DNA of 64,000 bases. Origin: Conus ventricosus. Taxonomy: Eukaryota; Mollusca; Gastropoda; Neogastropoda; Conidae. A program made the position numbers and the translations under genes. This document shows positions 25,983-40,272 of the stretch, piece after piece (position 1 is the first letter of the stretch; each line of letters starts with the position of its first letter). The stretch is taken from the NCBI GenBank assembly GCA_018398815.1, contig CM031595.1:132302725-132366724 (forward strand), in the 5' to 3' direction. The notes under the pieces were generated by a model. It worked only from the letters and a program-made list of their open reading frames with translations, searched no databases and was not told the origin of the DNA.

Positions 25983-28900
25983 ATTTAGATTACACACTTG
26001 AACCAACCCAATAACCACCATACCTCTGGCCTTCTTGTCAGCGTCTTTGGGCAGTTTGAAATGCTGACACAGGGTCTGATACTTGGAGTCCCACAGCAGC
26101 CTCTGTCTCTGCACCACCTCAGGATGCCTGCATGAAGAAAAGGAAGAAAGGAACTATCATCTTCATTCACCACAGGACTATATCAGGATGAACGCACAAC
26201 TGAACACCTAAACCACTATCACCGTATCAAGTCATGCACAAAAATCCTCTCCTCTCCTTGGTGAGGAAAACAGACCATAATTATGACTATAAAGTCAAAG
26301 TTCCCAGTGAAGTCCGTCTGAGCAAAAACTTTCCTAAAGACTTTTTCCATTCTCTCTCTCTCCTGCATTGTTCCACACCTTGTCTACACTGAATTTACTC
26401 CCCTGAAAAGGCAACCTCCCTTAAAGATCAAACTCACATTTACGAACGTTGAATCTATTCCTGTCCACAGACTACTTCTAAAAAGAAGTTTTTTGTTTTT
26501 TTTTAATGTTCAGATTGTTCTCCAGTGCCTATGACACATTTTGATCTGATAATCATTTCCCAGAGGAAACCTTAATCAGATGTTTTCCCCCTAAAATGTA
26601 CATTTTCCTTGTCAAAAAAAGCATAAAAACAATAAACTTGTTGTACCATTCAGATTTCTTTCTAAAATCCGAAACAAAATTGTAAAAATGTTATTGTGGC
26701 AAATCACTTATTTTCTAAACTGTCTACATACAAGCCTAAGACCATATGGCTCAATACCGAAAAGCATAAAACAGTAAATATTTTGCACCATTCTTTCTAA
26801 AATCTGAAACAAAAACTGAGAAAACTTTTTACGGAAAATCAAAAATTTTTGTAACTGTCTACATATAAACTTATAAAACTAGAATGGCTAAATACAGTAC
26901 TGCACTTTTGTATTGCGATATGCATTTGATGACAACTAAACATCACCTAATTATTAATGTATAACATTTTCAATGAATGTGAAATGTATTAAAACAGAGT
27001 TCCATCAGATCCTAAAATAACCCAGCCCACACCTTTGTGATGTTTTTTTCTAAGTTTAATTCAATATAACATCCTTCATGCATGACTGTGACTCACTTTT
27101 CCACAAACTCCCTGTCATAGTCAAAGACAAACTCCCATCCTTTGGAAGACCGAAGAACAGACATCTGCTCCAAAATGTCTTTGACATCTTCTGACCGAAG
27201 CTGCAATACCAACAAATTCAAACATCTAATTTCATCCTATGTGGATACCATAAATCAATTTTACAAAATGTATTTCCATGAGACTTACTTCAGTTCTAAA
27301 TGCAAAAGACAAAAGGATATCCACAAAGATATCTCAAGTAACAACAGAAAATGATGTAATTCAATGTTTGACTTTTTCTGGCAACTTCTGGCAAGTCTAA
27401 GGCCACTGTGATCCAAAACAAATCATCTGTTTCAAAGTCCTGGGTTAATTGTACAGTCCAACATGGATCACATATCAGGGCCCAGTTCATCATTCTAATC
27501 TCTTACCACAAAGGGGAAAGTAATCCTGATCTCTGTATTTTATCGCACGTCTACAGAGAAATCTGGTACCACACTTCTCTGAAAATCTAACCTAAAGAAA
27601 GAAAATAACCAAACAACCAAAGAGGCATGCGTGTTATTTTTGATGAAAGAAATATACAATAAGCAGGCCACTGCATTTTACATGTTTAAATCCTCTAATC
27701 TTTAGGAGGCTGAAATTCTTTCCCAAATGTGATGCCTGGGAGATAAGATAATGTTGCTTATAGCCCAGCCGACCGCAGAGGGCCACATCAGGGCTGTCAC
27801 CACGTTAAAATCAACTCACCAGTCATTAAAAAAAAAAAAAAAAAAAAAAAAAACAAACTTTCACACATCTCGTTAAATGACATCGTCTACAAACGAACCA
27901 GAAACTTTGTTAAAAATCCTTCTTCCGTAAAATCTCAAATCAGATGAAAAATGTTAATTTCTCTCAAAAACCCAAGGATCACGTCAGGCGGGACATCCCT
28001 GAACAGGATCTTCATGGACTCCGCTGTAAAATGTTTGTGTCTCACATCGTGCAAGTCCCAACACTCTAAAAGAACATGTTTCATTGTGAGTGGTGCATGA
28101 CATGGAATGCACCACGGAGCTTCTCACTCTTTAAAAGGTAAGAATGGTAAAATACGAATGGCCGGTGTGCAGCCGGCACAGAACCGTTTCCTCTTTACGA
28201 CCACCCGACGTAGATGGGAGGAAGTCTTTAAGGTTTGGACGGATCTGAAAGAGTTTGTTATTCGTCTGTGTGTTCCAATCCTCCTGCCAGAGGTCTCTCA
28301 CATAATCGTTAATTTTGGGTTTCACATCTGAGCAGGGATATAAGTGTTGGACAGTTTCTCTCTTGTGGCTTTCTTGGCTAAACGATCAACCATTTCGTTC
28401 CCCCCGCCGATGCCAACATGGCCAGGAACCCAAGCAAGAGTAATGTTGTAACCGTCCGCCTTCACTTGCTAAAAAGTTCAAAAAAAAAAAAAAGTTCTGG
28501 ATGCTGAAGGTTGCGGCCAGCTAAGGCCTCCAAAGCTGACAGCGAATCCGACAGAACCAGAAAGTCCCTCTTCGAAGAATGGGAGATTATCTTCAAAGCC
28601 AGTACTAGAGCAGCAAGTTCAGCAGAATAGACAGAAGCATCTGAATGTATATGTTCCAACAATATCTGAGAAGGAGCCCCAGGGCAGTAGGCTGCACAGG
28701 CCACTCCATCCTCAGACTTGGAACCGTCAGTGAAAACTTTTTGATAGGATGGGAATTTGGAACAGAGCTCGGCATACAAAGCCTTGTACGCCAGAGAGCT
28801 GGTAGACTCCTTACGGAAAGCTGCGAGATCAAAACGAATCTCTGGTGTGAAAAAAGGTCCATGGAGGTTGATCCGGAAACTTGGAAAAATCGGAAACTAC

Positions 28901-31900
28901 TCCCAGGTCTATACCTGCATTCCGCACGTGAGGCTGCATACGAAGCCCAAACGGCGGAATACATTTCGGGTTATTTTCAAACTTACTTTGGAACGGAGGG
29001 TCAAAAACACAGTCATAGGCAGGATTCTGTGGTTCTGAGAACAGTCGGATATAATAATTCAAAGACAGTTTCAGCCTGCGATTGGACAGTGAAGGTTCAC
29101 CTGCCTCTGCGTACAGGCTGTACACAGGGGTGGTGCGGAACGCTCCAAGACAGAGACGAAGCCCTTGATGGTGGATAGGGTCCAAGAGTTTGAGGTAAGA
29201 TGATCTTGCGGAGCCGTACACAGCACAACCGTAGTCCAGTTTAGAACGGACCAGGGCTCTGTAGAGGTGCAACAAAGTTTTCTTATCAGCGCCCCAGTCG
29301 GTGTGTGCTACGACCCGCAGAATATTCAGTGCCTTTTGGCAAGCAGTTTTGAGGTTTTTAATATGGCTGAGAAAGTTAAGTTTTTGGTCAAAAATGACTC
29401 CCAGAAATTTGGCCTCTTTAACAGCTGGAATGGGAGATTTCCCTACTTGAAGTTCCGGATCTGGAAAAAACTGACGGAAGTTATGGAAGTGAATACTTTG
29501 GGTTTTTGTAGCAGAAAAGGTGAAACCGTTTTCATCCGCCCATCGATGGATTTTATCTACGCAAAGCTGGAGCCTGCGCTGGACACTCGGGTACAGGCTT
29601 CCAGTTGCGTAGACAGCAAAATCATCCACAAACAATGAGCAGTCTGAACCCTGCTGAACTGATTTCACAATGTTGTTGATTTTAATACTAAAGAGGGCAG
29701 GAGACAGTATGCTCCCCTGGGGAACACCCAACTCCTGCTCGTGGACATCAGAGAGAGTGGTGCCAACCCGGACCTGAAACTGTCGTTCTGCCAAAAAATT
29801 TTGAATAAAAAGAGGAAGATGACCTCGAAAACCCAGATCGTGGAGATCATGAAGTATCCCCGACTTCCAGGTGGTATCGTAGGCCTTCTCCAAGTCAAAG
29901 AAAATTGCCACTGCATGCTGTCTGTTTAAAAAAGCGTTCCTAAGTGTAGATTCCAGACGAATCAAATGGTCAACTGTACTACATGTTTGCGGAAACCACA
30001 CTGTTCTTTCGCCAAAAGGCCATCGGTTTCGAGTTTCCACATGAGCCTAGCATTGACCATTTTCTCCATCAGTTTACAGACACAGCTGGTCAAAGCTATT
30101 GGACGGTAGTTAGATGGATTAGAAAGATCTTTTCCAGGTTTGGGGATGGGAATAATGAGGGCTGTCCGCCAAGAGGGTGGAAAGCAACCTGTAGTCCACA
30201 CGTGGTTGTATACCTGTAACAGGATGTTCAGACCTTCTTGCGGAAGATGTTTCAATAGTTGATAATGTATGTCATCTATACCTGGAGAGGAATCGCTGCA
30301 AGAGAGTAAGGCAGATTTCAGCTCGTTTAATGTAAAAGGAAGATTGTAGTCTTCCATGTTGTCGGATGAAAAGTTGCAGGGGGATTTTTCTTTTAGGGCT
30401 TTGTGTTTGACAAAAGTGACTGATTTATTAGAAGAGGAGGAATTCTTTTCAATGGTTGAAGCAAGCAGATTAGCAACTGCTTTCTTCTCTGTTATTAAAG
30501 AATCTGAAAACTTGAGATGGTTCACAGTGGGACAGGTGTTCTTCCCTTTGATTTTCTTAATGATGTTCCACACTTTTTTCTTAGAAGTTTTTGATGTCAG
30601 CCTGGAGCAGAAGCTTCTCCAGGACCGACGTTTACTGATTTTAAAAGTGTGTCTAGATTTAGCACGGAGTTTTTGATGGGCTCGAGCGTTGGGACCCGAA
30701 GGTCGTTGGTATACCTGACGCTGAGCCCGTTTTCGAACTTTGGAAATTTGTTGGCAGTCTGAATCAAACCAGGGTGTTTTTGGCATTTGTAGTTTATCGA
30801 AGACACTGGAATACAAGCTTTAGCACACTTGATCACAGTGTTAGTCAGTGATTCAGCTGGGTCCGGACTCTGAAGAAAGTCAGTGTCCTGGAATTCTTTA
30901 GAAATAGTGGTTGCGAATAGATCCCAGTTTGCTTTCTTGTAATTTAGATGTTGAGAAACAGAGACGTGTTCAGTTATTACAGGTTGTAGAAGGACAGGGA
31001 AATGGTCACTTCCGTGCAGATCGTCATGGACAGACCACTCATAGTCCAGGACCAGCGAGGGGTCACAAACCGACAAATCTAAACACGAAAGTGAACCAGT
31101 GGAAGAGTGGAGGTAAGTTGCAGATCCGTCATTCAGACAACACAAATCCAAGTCTGAAAGGACATCTTCAATCAGCAGACCTCTGGGTGACGTACCGGCA
31201 CTACCCCAAAGAGGGTTGTGACCGTTAAAGTCACCCAACAGCAAAAAAGGTCGAGGAAGTTCTCCTATCAGACTGACAAGGTCCTGACGACAAACCGGGA
31301 CAGAAGGTGGAAGATAAAGGGAACAGAGTGTCACAGTCTTGTGGAGAGTGACTCTCGCAGCTACAGCCTGAAGGGAGGTAGACAAAGTGACAGGACTATA
31401 CAACAAAGTTTTGTGTAGGAGAAGGGCAACACCGCCCGACAATCCCAACGTGGATGGTTGTGCAGGTTTTGAAAGTATATTAAAGCCAGAAAGAGTAAAG
31501 GTCTTCTGGCTTTGATTTTGGGTTTCCTGAAGAGCCACGACAGAAGGTTTTATAGATCGACACAGAAGCTGCAGCTCCTCAAAGTTGGAATTTAGTCCAC
31601 GGATATTCCAATGGAATATTGTACTATCCATGGTGCAGAGGGCGAAAAGGAGAGAGATCAGGTCATCTCCTCATCAGCATCTGCGGCCAATGGAGTGAAC
31701 TTTTTTTTTAGTTTCACTGGACTGTGTTGGTCTTTGGACCCGCTGGCAGACTTGCCCGCAGGTGACAAAGGCCTGGATTTTGGAGATGGTGGAGGTCTGG
31801 ATTTGGGAGATGGTGGAGGTTTTGTCCTAATCTCCACCATCTCCACACTGGGTGGAACTCCCTTGCCCGCACGGGCACTGGACAGAGGAGTTCGAGGTGC

Positions 31901-34900
31901 TGGTTTTTTAATCTGCCCAGCAGCAGATGTTGTAGACTGCTGGGCAGTCTGAGGGGTGGCGGATTTTTTGCCTCCACCAGGGGCAGTCACTTGGTTTGGA
32001 AGGTGGTGGACCTGCTACCACCAGAACTGACAGATCTTACTTGCAATGTTTTCGAAAACATGAATTCATCAGTCTGGCAGCAGACTGACCGAGTAGAAAC
32101 TGTGGGAACCTTCTTAACAGCCGAAGCGTAGGAAGAAGCTGTCGGCGTCTGACTGCCCACAACCTGTTTCCGGGCTTCAAAAAAGGAGATCTTCTTTTCC
32201 GTTTTGACTCGTTGTATAGCAGATTCCTGAATCCAAGAAGGACAATTTCGGGAAGAGGAGGGATGGTCGCCACCGCAGTTAGCACAATGTGCCGGATCTT
32301 GACACGGCCCATCATGGGTTGCCTTGCAGCAAACACCGCACACCTCCTGCCCAGAACAGCGGTCCCTGACATGGCCAAACTTCTGGCACCTGAAGCACCT
32401 CAACGGGGACGGAACATATAACTCAACCCGGACATTCAGGTAGCCGACTTTGATGACCGGAGGCAGCACAGGGTTGCAGAATGTCAGAAAGAGGGTGTTG
32501 GTGGCCACTCTTTCTGCACCCTTCTTTACTGTCACCCTGCGCACCTCCGTCACACACCCTGGGACGCCAGCTCCGATTTAATTTCTGCCTCCGAGACACC
32601 AGATAAATCCCTGCAGCGAATCACGCCTTTTGATGAATTTAATTGTTTGTGGGGAGTTACTCTGATCTCCCTGTCCACTAATTTTGTTGCCTTCAGCAGC
32701 TGGTCAGATTGTTTCTGTGATTTACACTCAATAAGGAACGAGCCATTTCGTAACCTCTTGATGGACCGAGGGTCACCTGCCAAACCTTGAAAGCCCTTTT
32801 GTATGGCAAAAGGGCTCAGAGCTGAAAGGGGTCGTTCCTGCTCCGTCCCCTCCATCACGAGCCAGGAAGCCCAAAAACCTGTCTTCTGTCTCACTTCTGT
32901 ATCAGAATCACTATCTGTTTGACCATCCCCTGAAATAGGGGATGCTGACTTCCTCTTCCTTTTGGGGGGAATGTTTTTGGAAAAAGCCATATTTAGTGTA
33001 GTATGATTCATCTCTCCCTTACCCACCCACCTTGGAGTCCAACTAAGGGGCCAGGGCCAAGAAACCAATGTCTTGACCCCTTCCAGGCTTCGGGAGAGAC
33101 ATACGACAAACAGAAGCAACTAACCCCATCCCCCCTGATCATGCTCAACTCCCGGGGACAGAGAGCTGAGCACTGCAGGGGTTCACATGGCCAGCAGGGG
33201 AACTGCTTGTCTTGACCCAGCCCCAAGAAGGGGGCCGATTAGTACACCCGGGCCAAAGTGTACTCCCTGTCTAGGAGAGGTCCGAGCCAAAGTGATGTGT
33301 TGAGAGCACAGGCCTCCTCAAGCACTGGCCCTCTCAATCACCAGGACCTCATTCCCCTCCGACACAGGTCGCACCGCACGGCAAACACGGCGGATCTTAA
33401 GGAGACCACAGAGAGAAAAGGAGTGTGAAAAAGAAGACTTGAAGGGGAGACGAAGATAGAAAAGGGCCAAATAAGGGAGGCAGAAAACAAGAAAAGGAGA
33501 AAGGCGGTTACTCTTAGTCAGGATCCTCACCCTTAGCCTGTCTGACATGGGAAGCCCTACCAGGGCAACAACTCCTTACCACGTTACGCTTAGGCCAAAC
33601 AGCATCTGCACCTCCAGGCCTAGAAGCAGTATGAAAAAAACAGCCTATCTTCAAGTATTGATGCCCCCGCCAGCAGAGCCTAAGGGATCACTGGACCACG
33701 CAAACCCTCCGACCACGACAAGGTCGTAACCCCCGGAGGGATGTGATGCCTGACCTGATTCAGCTTTCCAACACTCCTCTCACCATTCTGACTGTTTTCA
33801 GTTTGAAGGGATACCGCATGTGAAGCTGAATTTTTTTTTTTTTTTTTTTTTTGTATGGCCAACTTTGTTCTCTTTAAATGATAGTAAATAATATGAATCA
33901 TATTCATCAAAATTCATGGAGCAAAATCAAACATACTGGAGGCCAGAGTGGTAGAAAATGAACAGTATATCTGTTCACAGTCTTCGTTCTTTCATTCAAA
34001 TTTTATGCGACACATGCCCATGTGTAAGGACAATAATTGACCGTCTACTTATATAAACATTATGACAATACAACATGAATACATAACTCTAAGTGTCAGG
34101 GAACAACAAGAACATACTTACTCCCACAGCAATTTCCCTTCTCACGACATACTTGCAATGGGTAAATTTCCACATCTGAAAAAAAAGGAGGAAACACATA
34201 AAGACATGATTAAGGACAGCTGTTGATATATATGGGGAGTTTAAATGAGTGGTATGTAACACTGCCGCTTGAGCAGGCATGGAAGGTGGGACAGCCAGAA
34301 ATAATCTCTCCTATTTTCATTATTAATTTTTATTATTATCATTACTGTTGTTGTTACTTATCCTTATTATCATTATCCTTATTATAATCATCATTATCAT
34401 TATTATATTATGATTAGTAGTATTATCTGTCATTATTATCATCATTATTATTAGCATAATAAGTAATAGAATTATCATAACTGTTTATTAATCTTTCATC
34501 ATTGTCATCATTATTATCAGCATGATTAGAAACAGTATTACTACAACAATTTCTTAGATTTTAAACTTACTGTCCCATTTTTCTATATTCTTCTTCTTCT
34601 TCATTCTCCCCCTCTTCTTCATCTTCTTCCACTATTATTATTCTTATTTCTCCACCTCTTTTTCATCTTCTTCCTTTACTGTTACTATTATTATCATTAT
34701 CATTATTATTACTGTTATTACTATCATCATTTAAATAATAATTATTATCATTCATTATCATGATCAATATCATTATTATTTTCATTATTATTACTACTAT
34801 CATTACGTGATAATAACATTATGATTCTGTAATCTTTAATTTCTTATTACTATCATTTTTATCTTTATCATCTCTCCTCCAACCTCTTCTCTTCACTGCA

Positions 34901-35321
34901 GTTCCTTTCTGTAGTTTTAGCTTTTCGTCCACGCCACAGTTTGAACCAGATTGAAGAGATAAGAGACGTTTGTTTGTCCTTTGTTTCCAATGTTTTGAAT
35001 GTTGTTTGCTCTGCCTGAAGAAAACCTAAAAGGTCAAAAAGCACTGTGTGTTTTTTCATTTGTTTGTTCCTTCATTTAGCGGTACAGCAATTCTATTTTT
35101 AAGTTTTACAAAACTGATACCAAAAAAAATTATGATGGTGTCTGGATATGACAAATCAAATACTTTTGCAAACCAGTTGTTGCAAAATAGATCTGAAACT
35201 GCAGTCACAGTCTCTTTGTTTTCAAGTGCTGAAGTGCAGAATACAAAGATGTAAATACAGGTATGAAAGTGAAAGTCCAGCAGTATATGAAAGGTCACTC
35301 CATCAAAAAGTTATTATTGGA

Positions 35322-35395
<74 letters not shown>

Positions 35396-35610
35396 TGTGT
35401 TAGTTAGTTCTTTAGTTTAACGTCTGTTCACCCTCAAGTGATATTAGACGGGGGGATGGGAGGGGGGTGGGGGGAGTACCAGGGGTAGGAGAGAGGGGTG
35501 GGAGATAGAGGAGAGGTGGAGAAAGGCAGGGAAGAGAAGATAAATGAAGAATGGAGAGGATGGATATGAAAGTAGTGACTGATTGTGCATGTGAAATGCT
35601 TCAATTATTT

Positions 35611-35644
<34 letters not shown>

Positions 35645-35655
35645 GTGTGTCGTAC

Positions 35656-35696
<41 letters not shown>

Positions 35697-35705
35697 TGTG
35701 TGTGG

Positions 35706-35736
<31 letters not shown>

Positions 35737-36985
35737 ATGCATATGTAAAAAAACAAAAAAAAATATGTTGAGGGGAGGGAGGGGGAGGGGGGGGGGGGGG
35801 GGCGGGGAAGCAACTATCAAGTAATCAACAAATAACCAACAAGAAGAATATTACAACCAAACTGAAACCAAAATATACCGGTTACTCAAAGAAGAATACC
35901 AAGAGGGCTTAAATGCAATATTTTAGCAAAAGTTCGCAAAAGATGAAAATCATTCACAATTCTTTCAATCGTTAACGGTCTTTTTACGAGTAAGCTACCT
36001 GCAGTCTCAGTAATTTGGTCTTTGATGTTAGGACAGTGCAAGAGCAGATGATGTGTGCGTGCGTGCGTGCGTGTGTGAGTGAACGAGTGAGCAAGCATGT
36101 ATGCATGCATGCTTGAGCACAGCTGCATGAGTGTGCACGCCCACAATCATGCTGCAGCTTGCATGCAGAATTTATTTAAGGTGGTCATCAGATATTGATG
36201 CAAAAGAAATCTTACACTGACGGTAAGGTTGTCAACCGCCTTAATTTTTCACAACACTGAGGAAACTTTTTTTTCTCTTTGTTTCACTCACTCTTAGCAA
36301 AAAATTATGATGGTGGTATACCTTTAAACCTTATACCAATCTAAAAAAAAAGTTCACTCTTCACCAAACACACACTGATGTGATTTTTTATACACATTTT
36401 TTTTTTTACAGAGGACTCAAACGCACATTTTACTCAGTGACATTGCCCCCACAGACCATGATGCATGTAATCTCTTTGACTTTTGTCTTTGTATATATTT
36501 GCCTTTAACTGAGTGTCCATCAGCATTTAACTGATATCACTCCATCTGTCACCACCCCATCCTTTTCTGTCTGTCTGCCCGCCTCTCTCTTAAAGCTGAA
36601 CTGGCTGCATAAAACCACCTGCTACAAATGATTGTGATCTTCACAAACAATTAACACACGCACACGCCTCTCACTCCTTTGGCTGCTGGCTTTTATCTAC
36701 ATGATTTTTTTTTACATTACTGAATAAAAAGGCAAGTCCACAACCCTATATAAAAACAAAGAACATATCTTCATGCAAGCATTCGTGTATGCGTACATGC
36801 ATGCTTGCATTGGTGTGCGCACAGTCTCATGCATGCGTATGTGTGTGTGTACACGTGCATGACTGTCACCTTCATAAACATTTAACACAGCACACACCTC
36901 TCACTTCTCCGACAGCTGGCTTTGCTCTAAATGATGTTTTGCATCACTAAATAATACTGATCGCTCACAATCCCATTGAAAAAAC

Positions 36986-37054
<69 letters not shown>

Positions 37055-40000
37055 CTCTGCATATTTGTACACGTTGTGATTGTGAACTTCACAAACTATT
37101 TAAACATACGCATGCCTCTCACTTCTCTGACTGCTGCCTTTGATTTACACGATGTTTTGCATCACTAATATGCAATCCCATAAAAAAAAAAACACACACA
37201 GAGTGTACGTATTTGCATGCATTTCTGGGTGCGTGTGTGTGTGTGTGAAAGTTTGTGAAAACAGTTGTTTTTACAGAAAGACGAAAGAAAACAAAACTGA
37301 AAGTAATAATAAACTTACTGAGAAACTATCTTACGAGCAAATGTATCACAAAGCAATCAAATGCTAACACACTAACCAGCCAAGCAACCAACCAGCTAAC
37401 AAGATGTTGACCGAGTCATAAATTCAATGCATTTTTGAAAAAAAAAGAAGACATCAGATGACCAAGCAAACAAGAAACAGAGAATAGATAAATGAATGAA
37501 TAACTATACACATAGATAAATATCATTCCTGCGGAACAGTTGGGAATGGAATCTCTACAGTGAATATGGTGAGTGGGTGGACAGCACGGTAGAGGGAGGA
37601 ACAAGCAAGTCACACACACACACGCACGCACGCACGCACACGCACACCTACCACACACACCCTCACAAACACACACTCCTACCACTCACACCCTCCCAAA
37701 CACACACACACACACACACAAAGATCCCACATACACTCTTATCGCACACACACAAAAATATGGCCCATGCACACACCAACGCACATATTTCCCACAGGTA
37801 CTTTGCATGGCCATTTCTCTCAATGGAAATGGTCGAGGAAATTGCCCACACTTTTCAGATCTCATGGAACAACATCGCTTAGTGCAGAAAATCCGCATGA
37901 TCTTTTCAGGGTCTCCGCTAACTGGCAACTTGCTTATTACTCCACATTAAATTATGCGCAAATTCTTCAATTAGATAAGCAAACATGAGCAAAGTTTTGC
38001 CCCCCCCCCCCCCCCAAAAAAATGTTTCACCACAGACATGCACTCATACATGCAAACATCTCCCCCACCCCATTCCTGCCCCAACCCCAGTCTACTCTCA
38101 CACTCCTTTCACAGTCATTTCTATTATCTGAAGACTTACCACAAAATCACGACCACGAATTAGGTGCTCTGCAGGTGCACCACTATGAGGGCTGCATGTG
38201 TCACTCGGATACAACACCTCACTAAAAGAAACAAAAAATGATAATGAAAATACAGGCATCTACTTACATCAAGTCAACACACACATACACACTAATGAAA
38301 TTAATTCAACAAAGCTACACTACTTTCCTTTTTTTGTAAGTGAAACAGACTGCATGTACAAAGAGCTCAAACCACCTCTTTATATTCACAACAAATACAG
38401 TTTGAAAAATAAAATGAGATATTGCCACATTGCAGAACTCACCTTTTGACCACCCAACAGCCTTGAACCATGACAGCCACCTGCTGCAGTGCTCTCAGTG
38501 CTGCGGCAGGGTCCGTTCCTTCTGGCAACATCTCCGTCAGTTTGGAGAACTGCATCACCTTCACTGAAATACAAAAAAAAAAGAAAAAAAGAAAGAAAAA
38601 AAAATTTCAAACAGTGATATGAAGTTCAGTGAAACAGGAATGCAATTTACAATTTACATGAGCATCATATGGCCCTGCGCAGTCAGCTGGACTATAAGCA
38701 ACATTACCTTATCTTACCACACAGACACATGAATTCGAAGTACAGTCACACAGCAGTTGATGTGGTACAGTGCTGTTGGTGGCCACCAGCCACAAACCTG
38801 CCATTCAAATCCTACTTTCCCACCATGGGTGTTTACCATTCCAGGAAGCTCATACCCTGGGAAGATGTCAGTGCGCTTTGGGTTCAAGAATAAGATTGGG
38901 AACACAAGATCAAGACTTGTCTCCAGTACCGAGATGAAGGTTTGTTCTTTCTTTTTTTTTCCCCTTAAAATCTTTCATAGTGACAGATGCGCAGACTGCA
39001 GCTGACTAGTTTTAATGGTTTGGGGATACAGGGTCAAGTCTTGGGTAGGTAAAACAAAGTCACAGAGACATTTTGACAGCAGGCGTTCATGAGAAGAAGG
39101 TCCCCCACCCCCACCCTTCAAGCAAGTGCTTTGGCCCTGGACTCCTCACACTGTACGGGGCTAGGTTGCACCCAGGTCACGATGCTCTTCTGCTGTAAGA
39201 CGTATTTCTGTTGCTGTTAGGATTCAAACTTCCACCTCCTGAAAAGCTGGGCATCTCCAGGAGTGCCTTTTTCTTTTTCTTAACACATGTCTCACCCATA
39301 CTGCTATTAGACACCTATTCTAAGTCAGGAAACTGAGGCCTTTTGAAGCGTAGTTCCATTCCTCCTTGACCATACCCAGCTGGAACTCTTTTCAGCTGCC
39401 TCTACCATTGCCTTCGGGGTTCTCGTCCTCTTCTTACCAGGAATGGACAGCTGTTTTATCAGATCAAGGCTGATAAAACTACTAACCAACATGCTCTGAC
39501 CTCTATGGGCTTGGAAGGACTGTAGTTTGGAAGCCAGATTTTTCTCAGGGTGAACTCCCTTCATTCTGCTTTCATATGGCACAATGAGTTCAATCAAAAT
39601 TATTAGTTTTGATGAACCTGAGTGGACTGCTACACATAGTCTCATGCCATTCTTCCTTGATGGATTTGCCATTCTGGGAGGTCTGCTGTGCGCTCCTGGT
39701 CATAAACTCAATCCAGTAACCCTCGTGTTTATGCTCTGCGAGTCACAAATGTTCCAGACCATGATCCATGGTCTCCTGCAATGTACAGCATTAGTGCTCA
39801 GGGTTTTGGTGACACAGTGTTTCCTCTAGCAAAGGTAACCAGATGCAAAATTTGCTGAAGTGTTTGGTTGTGTCTCTATGTCAGTATGTTTAGCTTCCCT
39901 GAGTTTGCACTGCCATGCATGAATTCAGGACATTCCTCTATAATGTTTGCTGGCTCTTCATGCCAACTGGTGAACAGAACAGAAAATGATTAATTATCAA

Positions 40001-40178
40001 GGTAAGTGATTGCTCATTAATTTTCATTGTCCTGAGTGTTGTGTATCTTGCCTGAAGAAGACCTAAGAGGTTGAAATGTGTTGTATTTTGTCTTGTCATT
40101 CGTTTGTCTATGTTTTTTCGGCGGAGCCTTATAAATGATTTTTCATATTGATTTTCAAGTTTCACTGATCCTGGAATA

Positions 40179-40272
<94 letters not shown>

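Larger units (their letters stand above)
27739..33740 (-). mobile_element. Full-length non-LTR retrotransposon, I/Jockey-like with RNase H
   Basis: The 6002-bp element lies in the POLR3E intron between exons 12 and 13, in the same orientation as the gene. It has a GC-rich 5' UTR (about 33000-33740) starting with a hairpin-like CCCTCCGGGGGTTACGACC, ORF1 with three zinc knuckles, ORF2 with APE endonuclease, reverse transcriptase and RNase H, and a 3' end closing with GGGCTATAAGCAACATTATC and a short ATCTT-type tail. It is flanked by a perfect 12-bp target-site duplication, ATGTGATGCCTG. The domain set is that of the I group (I or Nimb-like) of LINEs; the exact clade needs a tree. The intact 5' end and perfect TSD suggest a fairly recent insertion, although the ORFs carry several small indels. 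Confidence 0.93.

Noticed and set aside
23713..26127. Mutually exclusive or duplicated POLR3E exons 14
   Set aside because: The exons and their flanking introns are essentially identical across an artificial gap, which fits contig overlap better than a duplicated exon.
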